Of a stretch of DNA of 15,478 nucleotides, positions 7,117-13,089 are shown piece after piece. The stretch's first letter is position 1, and every line of letters starts with the position of its first letter. The position numbers and the translations under genes were made by a program. The DNA is from Lactobacillaceae bacterium UBA5807. GTDB taxonomy: Bacteria > Bacillota > Bacilli > Lactobacillales > Lactobacillaceae. The notes under the pieces were generated by a model. It had not been told where the DNA came from. It did not search any database and saw only the letters and a program-made list of their open reading frames with translations. The stretch is from NCBI GenBank assembly GCA_002418005.1, contig DIDF01000062.1:1-15478 (forward strand). Direction: 5' to 3'.

Positions 7117-8349
7117 TTATCCTTGACTTAGGATATCTTCATAAGTTGTCTTAGCTATTGGTTCAGTGGACTGAACTTTCATGGTCGTAGCTTCATGGTA
7201 GTTTGACATTAAGACAACTGCGGTCTTAGCATCTTTAGAAAGGACGATCGTTGACTCATAGAAATTGCCAAGCCCATGAGTATAATAACCGTTGAGAGAA
7301 GGCAAGCGATAGAACCCACCACCATAGCTTCCAGTGGAATTTACGGGAGTAATTTGGGTAAATGCCATTTGTGGTGATGTTATCTTCCCAGTAATAATTC
7401 CTTTTTCAACTTTATAAAGATCTCCAGCACTCATATAAACATCACCAACACCTAATTCATTGGTAATTTCTTGAGTGGTAAACCGATTTTTCTTTTGGTA
7501 ATCTCGAACTCCTGGCATTCCACCATAACCAATAGCACCGCCTGGAAGCTGAGTAAAGGTAGGCAAGAATCCAGTTTGTTGAAGTTTGAACTTCTCAACA
7601 ATATTTGTGTTAAACAATCTATAATATGATTCTCCGGTAACTTTCTTTAAAATTCCTGAAAGCAAAGTATAATCACCTGGCTCATAATGGAAAGTTCCAA
7701 GTGGATACATATTAGCGATATGCGAAGCAACATAATCGGCTATTTCATCCTCAGTTGTTCCATAATTTGGCCAAGCATTCAAGTGCAAACCTGACGTCAT
7801 GTCCAACAGGTTTCTAATCGTTATCTTTGAGGCACCCGGAACTTGTGGGTAAAACTTTGAAAGCTTTTCGGTTAAAGAAAGATTTCCCGCTTGAACCTGC
7901 TGCATTATCAAAGCGCCAGTCATTGATTTCTGAACTGAATTGATCATAAACATACTATTAGCAGTATTTTTCAAATTCTTGGAAAAATTTGAATAACCAT
8001 AGCCGCGATTATATATAATCTTACCCTTTTTAACAACCATTGCTGTGCCGACAAATTGAGCAGCCTTTAATTGAGTGTTCATTCGTTTAATTGCAGGGTT
8101 ATTTGATTTCGTGATATTTTTATATTCATTGGATGCTGAACCAATTTTTCGAAGAGTTTCCTCTCGCAGTTCGTGCACCATGTTCTCATAACGGCTTCTT
8201 CGTTCCTGATTAGCTAATTTTCTTTCTGTTGCTTGCAGGCGCTTGCCACGTTCATAAGAATTATACTGAGCATATCCTAGCCATCCAACGACAATAACCA
8301 AGATAACTAACAAGACGCCGATTATTTTCCTTAGACTTGAGCTTCTCAA
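7117..8349 (-). CDS. Membrane-anchored serine hydrolase (beta-lactamase/PBP fold), DltE-like
   Basis: Second serine hydrolase, convergent with the first. Numbers count from the GTG at 8364 (415 aa). The TTG at 8349 (410 aa) is preferred because TGAGGA lies about 9 nt before it, whereas the GTG has no ribosome site. It has an N-terminal membrane segment (about 12-32), a charged helical, probably coiled-coil stalk (36-80) and the hydrolase domain. The nucleophile motif is Ser143-Val-Gln-Lys146. The YxN position is Tyr227-Glu-Pro, so the Asn is missing, and a third motif His363-Gly-Leu-Gly is present. It shares the QKSMTGA core with the neighbouring hydrolase but has no GW module. An extracellular esterase acting on D-alanylated teichoic acid is the best guess; the substrate is unproven. 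Confidence 0.8.
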   Translation of the reverse strand: MRSSSLRKIIGVLLVILVIVVGWLGYAQYNSYERGKRLQATERKLANQERRSRYENMVHELREETLRKIGSASNEYKNITKSNNPAIKRMNTQLKAAQFVGTAMVVKKGKIIYNRGYGYSNFSKNLKNTANSMFMINSVQKSMTGALIMQQVQAGNLSLTEKLSKFYPQVPGASKITIRNLLDMTSGLHLNAWPNYGTTEDEIADYVASHIANMYPLGTFHYEPGDYTLLSGILKKVTGESYYRLFNTNIVEKFKLQQTGFLPTFTQLPGGAIGYGGMPGVRDYQKKNRFTTQEITNELGVGDVYMSAGDLYKVEKGIITGKITSPQMAFTQITPVNSTGSYGGGFYRLPSLNGYYTHGLGNFYESTIVLSKDAKTAVVLMSNYHEATTMKVQSTEPIAKTTYEDILSQG

Positions 8350-8454
8350 AACATTTATCCTCACTCTATTGAATTTTTCACAATCACCATACTAACCATA
8401 ACTTTGCCAAAAAGACAGGTTAAATAAAAAACGCAAGAATCTCTTAAACAATCT

Positions 8455-8469
8455 ATGAGAAAGTCTCAT
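8455..8469. repeat. Inverted repeat ATGAGA-AAG-TCTCAT
   Basis: Perfect 6-bp arms with a 3-bp centre, in the divergent gap between the second hydrolase and the PNAG operon. It overlaps the -35 position of a possible promoter whose -10 is TATAAA (8478-8483), so it could be an operator. Confidence 0.35.
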
Positions 8470-8547
8470 AATGCTACTATAAAGGGATTTACCAAAGCTT
8501 GTTATGATTAAAAATTTGATAACAAATGTTATTATGACGCAAATAAT

Positions 8548-8556
8548 TGTTATAAT
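8548..8556 (+). promoter_or_regulatory. Extended -10 promoter candidate of the PNAG operon
   Basis: TGTTATAAT is a perfect extended -10 (TG-N-TATAAT). No good -35 lies 17 bp upstream, which is common for extended -10 promoters. Transcription would start near 8563, only about 12 nt before the first ATG. It lies in a cluster of three similar TGTTATNAT repeats (8499-8510, 8526-8537, 8547-8558). Confidence 0.45.
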
Positions 8557-8574
8557 CATGATAAATTCTAAGAA

Positions 8575-9741
8575 ATGTTGGCGGTAATTTTGAAGTACTT
8601 AAAAAGATATATTTTTGTTTTATTAGTTTTAGTCATAGTATTTGGCATCTTGGGAATTGGTATTTATAGTACCCTTCCTCAACCAGCTGAAGCCGATGGC
8701 AATTTTAACGGTCTAACTCTTGATGTGGCAAGAATTCATTATTCAGTCCCAACATTGGAAAAATTTATTTCACTTGTCCATAGCACGGGCGGTAAATTTG
8801 TCCAGTTGCATCTTTCAGACACAAACGATTTTGCCGTCGAAAGCCAAATAATTGGCCAGACCAAAAAAAATGGCACAAAAAAAGGGTCGGTTTGGGAAAA
8901 CAAAAAAACCAAACAAACCTTTTATTCAAATTACCAAATAAAAGAATTAGTTGATTTTGCTGAAAAACAAAAAATTACTTTGATCCCAGAAGTTGACACT
9001 CCGGCACACATTGGCGGAATTGTTGCTACAATGGAAGAAAATGGAAAAAAGTCAGAAATTAAAAATTTAGTGAGGACTGATCATAAACTGGGACTGGTAT
9101 TTCATTTAACAGCAACCAGTGCAAATTTTGTCAATAAGTTAAACAATGAAATTGCTCAAAACTTTGCTGGTCAAAATAATGCACGTTTTCATTTAGGCGG
9201 TGACGAATTTTCTACCAGTTATAAAGAAAACTCGGCGTACATCAATTATTTAAACAAGACCAGTAATTACATTGAAAACCTCGGCTTTATTCCAGAGGCT
9301 TGGAACGATGGATTCACTAAAGCCGGTCTTTCAAAATTTAACAAGGATATTCAAATCACTTATTGGAACTGGATTGATGATAAAAACGGCACAGCCCTTG
9401 GGAAAAAATATGAGCAATCGCGGGCCACAATGCCTTACCTTATAAATCATGGATTTAAGGTCTTTAACTATAATGATTATTATCTCTACTTCATAGTAAA
9501 CAAATTTAGTATGCAAAAAGATAATATTGATTATATGTCCAGTGATATGAAGAAAAATTGGAATCCAAAGATTTGGCATGATGATAATCCAAGCAGTTTA
9601 AAATCCACAAAAGGAATAATTGGAAGTTCGGCATCAATTTGGGGGCAGCCAGGGGAAAATATTTCCCAAAAATCAATTTATGATTCACCTATTACATTTT
9701 TTAAAACATTTATGAAAATCTGCAACAAGTATGAAAGCTAG
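8575..9741 (+). CDS. Membrane-anchored GH20 beta-N-acetylhexosaminidase, dispersin B-like
   Basis: Likely extracellular enzyme cutting beta-1,6-linked N-acetylglucosamine polymer. It is 388 aa: basic start, hydrophobic segment (12-32) with a possible cleavage after AEA (38-40), then a GH20 TIM barrel from about 44. Motifs are LDVAR (49-53), QLHLSDTNDFAVES (77-90), PEVDTPAH (138-145), the catalytic pair Asp210-Glu211 in HLGGDE, EAWNDG (241-246) and FNYNDYYLY (297-305). These follow dispersin B closely in order and wording, more so than chitobiases. In IWGQ (355-358), Gln358 replaces the Glu seen in dispersin B. It is the first gene of the PNAG operon, 21 nt before the synthase. The ATG has only a weak ribosome site. 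Family sure; PNAG as substrate is well supported by context. Confidence 0.85.
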   Translation: MLAVILKYLKRYIFVLLVLVIVFGILGIGIYSTLPQPAEADGNFNGLTLDVARIHYSVPTLEKFISLVHSTGGKFVQLHLSDTNDFAVESQIIGQTKKNGTKKGSVWENKKTKQTFYSNYQIKELVDFAEKQKITLIPEVDTPAHIGGIVATMEENGKKSEIKNLVRTDHKLGLVFHLTATSANFVNKLNNEIAQNFAGQNNARFHLGGDEFSTSYKENSAYINYLNKTSNYIENLGFIPEAWNDGFTKAGLSKFNKDIQITYWNWIDDKNGTALGKKYEQSRATMPYLINHGFKVFNYNDYYLYFIVNKFSMQKDNIDYMSSDMKKNWNPKIWHDDNPSSLKSTKGIIGSSASIWGQPGENISQKSIYDSPITFFKTFMKICNKYES

Positions 9742-9762
9742 TTTTTCTGAGGGGAAAGCACT

Positions 9763-10977
9763 ATGAACATATTGAGTTCCTACGTAATTTTATATCCGTT
9801 AATCATTTCAATCGTTTGGATTCTGGGATCAATTTTCTTTAATATTCAACAACGAGCCGTTCCCCTTTTTAATTCTCATAAAGGTAAACCGGAAGAACTA
9901 GTATCAGTCCTCATCCCTGCCCATAATGAACAAGAAACTCTCTATACAGTTGCTGAATCTGTTGCTAATATGTCTTACAAGAATATTGAAATGGTAATGA
10001 TAGATGATGGTTCTTCGGACAATACGTTGGAAATCATGGCTAAAATCAAGGCAAAATACCAGTCAAAATTTCCCGTAATAATTGTGCCAGTCAGCCCAAA
10101 CGGTGGCAAAGCTAATGCTTTAAACCAAGGATTCAAAGCCTCCCACGGAAAATATCTCTTGTGTCTTGACTCTGACTGTTATGTCGGCTCAAATGCCTTA
10201 AAAAAAATGATGGTTAGATTCTACGATGATCCTAAAGCCGGCGCGGTTGGCGGGCGACCAGTTGTCAGAAACCGGACAACTCTTTTAGGAAGACTAGAAT
10301 TACTCGAATATATTGGAATTATCGATATTATCAAGCGCGGTCAAGCATTTTTAACCGGCCATATCACCACGGTATCAGGAGTTATTGTCGCTTATAGAAG
10401 AGCAGCCGTGAAGGATGTTGGCCTTTGGAATCCTCAGGCATTAACGGAAGATATTGATATTACCTGGAGATTATATTCGCACAATTGGCACGTTATCTAC
10501 TGCCCTTCAGCCGTTTCATGGATCTTGGTTCCTGAACATATTCACGCTTTAATCAAGCAACGGACTCGCTGGGCCAGAGGTGGTTTGGAGGTTCTTTTTC
10601 GAAACCGAAAAATGTTAATTACCGGCAGATTGGCAGAACAGTGGCTCTTACTTGACATGATCCTTAGTAACGTTTGGGCTCTTTGTTGTGTTTTTGCTGT
10701 CCTATATTATTTCTTTACAGTTATTTTTTCTGGTGCTCTAATTTTAGACGGTGGAGTCTTAGTCGTCTTGGTTTTTATTAGTATTATTCAATTTATTTTA
10801 GGCTTCTTTAGTTCTCAACAGTCAGGTTATGTTGACTGGCGTGACCTTTTATTGCTGCCACTTTATATTATCTTTTACTGGGTAATTAATTTAATCAGTT
10901 GTATCACCGCTTTGGGATCATTTTATCTTGACCCTAAACGGAAGGGCTCGTGGGAAAGTCCAGATCGGGGGGTCTAA
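9763..10977 (+). CDS. PNAG-type glycosyltransferase family 2 synthase (IcaA/PgaC-like)
   Basis: Membrane processive glycosyltransferase, 404 aa against about 412 for IcaA. It would polymerise N-acetylglucosamine from UDP-GlcNAc into a beta-1,6 chain and move it through the membrane. One N-terminal membrane segment (5-27) precedes a GT-A domain with VSVLIPAHNE (47-56), DDGSSDNT (81-88), DSD (136-138), acceptor motif TED (228-230) and QRTRW (266-270). Membrane segments follow at about 296-322, 331-350 and 362-385. The order matches IcaA/PgaC rather than cellulose synthase, and the deacetylase and small IcaD-like neighbours support PNAG. GAGGGG precedes the ATG. The next gene begins 3 nt after the stop. 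Confidence 0.9.
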   Translation: MNILSSYVILYPLIISIVWILGSIFFNIQQRAVPLFNSHKGKPEELVSVLIPAHNEQETLYTVAESVANMSYKNIEMVMIDDGSSDNTLEIMAKIKAKYQSKFPVIIVPVSPNGGKANALNQGFKASHGKYLLCLDSDCYVGSNALKKMMVRFYDDPKAGAVGGRPVVRNRTTLLGRLELLEYIGIIDIIKRGQAFLTGHITTVSGVIVAYRRAAVKDVGLWNPQALTEDIDITWRLYSHNWHVIYCPSAVSWILVPEHIHALIKQRTRWARGGLEVLFRNRKMLITGRLAEQWLLLDMILSNVWALCCVFAVLYYFFTVIFSGALILDGGVLVVLVFISIIQFILGFFSSQQSGYVDWRDLLLLPLYIIFYWVINLISCITALGSFYLDPKRKGSWESPDRGV

Positions 10978-10980
10978 AAG

Positions 10981-11289
10981 ATGGATGAAAAAAATAAATT
11001 AGTAATTCGCAAAAAATCATCTTTTCCAGCACTGTTAAGAAGAGCCATCTTTTTAATCATCCTTTGGGCAATAACTATCTTTATCATTTATGTTAACTTT
11101 TCATTTATATTTAAGGCCTATTCAGATACTTTAGTTTCTCTTTATCTACTCTTCAATTTATCTTTTCATATCTATAAAATACTCGGAGAGGTCATTATAT
11201 TTTCTGGCTTGGTAATTTCAGTTTTTGGAATAATTCATATTAGAAATTTAAGACGGAAGGACCTCAATCATGAAAAAGACAATTCGTAA
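10981..11289 (+). CDS. IcaD/PgaD-like small membrane partner of the PNAG synthase
   Basis: A 102-aa protein with a basic cytoplasmic N-terminus, two membrane segments (about 20-42 and 63-88) and a charged C-terminal tail (90-102). Length, topology and place directly after the synthase match IcaD (about 101 aa), which is needed for full activity of IcaA. Sequence signatures of this family are weak, so the assignment rests mainly on topology and synteny. It starts 3 nt after the synthase stop and overlaps the deacetylase gene by 20 bases, which implies translational coupling. Confidence 0.75.
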   Translation: MDEKNKLVIRKKSSFPALLRRAIFLIILWAITIFIIYVNFSFIFKAYSDTLVSLYLLFNLSFHIYKILGEVIIFSGLVISVFGIIHIRNLRRKDLNHEKDNS

Positions 11290-12160
11290 ATGGGTACTTG
11301 CCCTTTTTATAGTTGTATTTTGTGGTCTTCTAGCAATAAATGTTCAAAAAAACATTCATTTTGAACTAGGAAACCGACCAAGTTTTGCATTACCAAGCCA
11401 AACCACAAAAATAAAGAACGGCATCATTATATTCTGTTATCACCGAGTAATTAAGGACACGCCAATTGTCAAAGCCATTGAAAAAATTAGCCCAAACAAT
11501 CAGCTTCACGTCTATAACGTCAATTTGACTAGTTTTAAAAAACAAATGAATTTTTTAAAACAAAATCACATCAAGGTCATTTCTACCAATGAAATGGTAA
11601 AAATGTTATCTCACCATCATCCAATTAAGGGCAAGTATGTGGTTATAACTTTTGACGATATTGACCGAACGATTCCAGAAAATGCCGCCCCTATATTGAT
11701 CAAAGATAAGTTTCCTTTTACTCTGTCGGTGATTACAGGTGAAACTGGCGCATACCGAGAAGGTGAACAATTGGCAACCTGGCCGCAAATCCTTAAAATG
11801 AAAAAAGCAGCTGGCAATTTAATTGAGTTTGCCGTTCATACTAGTGATATGCATTATTTGAACCACGATAAAATTGCAATTTTTAATTTACCCAAAAATT
11901 TCACATGGTTTAAAGAAGATTTTGCCTTAAGTGAACAACAATTAAAACAAAAAACCGGTTCAACTTCAGACATATTTACTTATCCCTACGGTAGCGGAAC
12001 TCCTCAGGTACAGCAATTCTTGGAGAACCAGTCAGTTTTAAAAGTAATCTATACTCTGAATAATGGAATTGTTCAAGGTAGAAGTAACCTAATGCTCACC
12101 CCAAGGGTTATCATTAACAACAGTAGTTGGCCAAGCGTCTCGCAGTGGCTGACTCATTAG
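11270..12160 (+). CDS. Polysaccharide deacetylase, IcaB/PgaB-type
   Basis: Extracellular metal-dependent de-N-acetylase, 296 aa against about 290 for IcaB, that would remove part of the acetyl groups from PNAG and leave positive amines that hold polymer to the cell. An N-terminal signal or anchor (5-23) is followed by a NodB-type domain: IFCYHRV (54-60), TFDD with metal Asp130 (127-130), metal ligands His190 and His195 in HTSDMH, and TYPYG (237-241). The H-x4-H spacing is that of PgaB/IcaB. No hydrolase domain is fused, unlike Gram-negative PgaB; a GH20 gene of the same operon may do that job. It is the last gene of the operon, with a terminator 14 nt after the stop. Catalytic residues look intact. 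Confidence 0.9.
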   Translation: MKKTIRKWVLALFIVVFCGLLAINVQKNIHFELGNRPSFALPSQTTKIKNGIIIFCYHRVIKDTPIVKAIEKISPNNQLHVYNVNLTSFKKQMNFLKQNHIKVISTNEMVKMLSHHHPIKGKYVVITFDDIDRTIPENAAPILIKDKFPFTLSVITGETGAYREGEQLATWPQILKMKKAAGNLIEFAVHTSDMHYLNHDKIAIFNLPKNFTWFKEDFALSEQQLKQKTGSTSDIFTYPYGSGTPQVQQFLENQSVLKVIYTLNNGIVQGRSNLMLTPRVIINNSSWPSVSQWLTH

Positions 12161-12174
12161 AAATTATTTCCCAT

Positions 12175-12213
12175 AAAAAACCAGTTAGTCCAAATAAGAC
12201 TAACTGGTTTTTT
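12175..12213. terminator. Bidirectional terminator between the PNAG operon and the acetyltransferase
   Basis: A perfect 16-bp inverted repeat, AAAAAACCAGTTAGTC (12175-12190) and GACTAACTGGTTTTTT (12198-12213), with a 7-nt loop. Six A residues on the left and six T residues on the right give U-tracts in both directions for the two convergent units. Confidence 0.9.
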
Positions 12214-12249
12214 AAATTTATTTTTTGAAATCACTTAGGAAATAAGGTA

Positions 12250-12861
12250 CTATTTAGTTTTCCCATGCATATCATCTGCATCAGTAATTGTTTTAACAAT
12301 TCGACAAGGATTGCCCACAGCCAGACAATTATCCGGAATATCTTTAGTTACGACACTTCCAGCCCCAATGACACAACCATTGCCAATGTTAACCCCACCG
12401 ATTACTGTGACATTGCTAGCAATCCAACAATTGTCGCCAATCGTAATTGGTTTAGCATATTCGATGGTATATTTTTCCCCATTTTTTCGGGTCTTCAGAT
12501 TTCTTTCTTGAAATCTTAACGGATGCATTGCTGTCATTAAAGAAACATTTGGGCCAATCATAACATCATGGCCAATATGAACGGGACAGCTATCCAAAAC
12601 GGTAAAATTAAAATTCGCATAAAACCCACTGCCTGCATAAATAAACTTTCCATAATCGACATGAACGGGACCTTGGATAAAACTGTCAGGGCTAATATTA
12701 GGCATTAACTCACGTAAAAACTCGTCTCTTTGTTCAGTCAGTTGTTCTGAAGTTTGATTATACTTCAAACACAAATTGTGAGCATTAATTCGTAATTGAG
12801 CTAATTCAGGATCAGTTGGATCATAAAAATCACCATTTAACATCTTTTCTTTTTCGGACAT
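12250..12861 (-). CDS. Maltose O-acetyltransferase family protein (hexapeptide repeat)
   Basis: Acetyl-CoA-dependent O-acetyltransferase of the Maa/LacA/NodL group, 203 aa, the usual size, cytoplasmic (no signal). The N-terminal Mac region carries KEKMLNGDFYDPTDPEL. The left-handed beta helix follows, with hexapeptide-type repeats such as IGHDVMIGPNV and IGDNCWIASNVTVIGGVNIG. The catalytic His is His113 in MTAMHPL, followed by the flexible loop typical of the family. I chose the ATG at 12861: GAGGTGG lies at the right distance before it, while the upstream GTG at 12870 overlaps that site. The substrate is probably a free sugar or thio-sugar. A role in modifying the neighbouring polysaccharide is unlikely, as the enzyme is cytosolic and in the opposite orientation. 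Confidence 0.9.
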   Translation of the reverse strand: MSEKEKMLNGDFYDPTDPELAQLRINAHNLCLKYNQTSEQLTEQRDEFLRELMPNISPDSFIQGPVHVDYGKFIYAGSGFYANFNFTVLDSCPVHIGHDVMIGPNVSLMTAMHPLRFQERNLKTRKNGEKYTIEYAKPITIGDNCWIASNVTVIGGVNIGNGCVIGAGSVVTKDIPDNCLAVGNPCRIVKTITDADDMHGKTK

Positions 12862-12894
12862 TTTTGCCACCTCGCAGAAATTCTCAATTTTTTT

Positions 12895-12914
12895 AATCTT
12901 AAATTTTTAAGATT
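12895..12914. repeat. 20-bp palindrome in the acetyltransferase leader
   Basis: AATCTTAAA (12895-12903) and TTTAAGATT (12906-12914) are perfect 9-bp arms around 2 bp. It lies between the putative start of transcription (near 12945) and the ribosome site of the acetyltransferase, where a repressor could act. Confidence 0.4.
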
Positions 12915-12951
12915 TGTTGAAACTGATTTTGCTTTTTTATTTAACAATCCA

Positions 12952-12960
12952 ATTATATCA
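12952..12960 (-). promoter_or_regulatory. Extended -10 promoter of the acetyltransferase gene
   Basis: On the minus strand TGATATAAT is a perfect extended -10 (TG-N-TATAAT). The -35 region is weak. The leader would be about 85 nt and contain the 20-bp palindrome. Confidence 0.5.
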
Positions 12961-12993
12961 ATAAAGCGGATTCATTTCTCTTATGTAGGCAAA

Positions 12994-13021
12994 TTGACAA
13001 CCCTAATAAAAGCGCTAAAAT
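12994..13021 (+). promoter_or_regulatory. Sigma-A promoter of the SEC10/PgrA-type gene pair
   Basis: A consensus -35 TTGACA (12994-12999), 16-bp spacer and -10 TAAAAT (13016-13021) form the clearest promoter in the window. The transcript would start near 13028, giving a leader of about 60 nt. Confidence 0.7.
13007..13020 (+). promoter_or_regulatory. Possible catabolite-responsive element overlapping the -10
   Basis: TAAAAGCGCTAAAA fits the CcpA cre pattern TGWAANCGNTNWCA at 12 of 14 positions, with the central CG present. The two misses are the outer G and C, which are usually important. A site here, across spacer and -10, would repress. Confidence 0.3.
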
Positions 13022-13089
13022 CTGAAGTAAGAAGCCCTTTTGTTTGCAACATTTCAGAGACAGCAACAACACGGAGATGGTAATAAATT

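Noticed and set aside
9331..9688. Minus-strand open frames inside the GH20 gene
   Set aside because: AT-rich low-complexity translations (Ile-rich runs) opposite a clear GH20 domain.
12265..12519. Plus-strand open frames of 66-84 codons inside the acetyltransferase
   Set aside because: They lie antisense to a gene with clear family motifs, lack ribosome sites and show no domain pattern.
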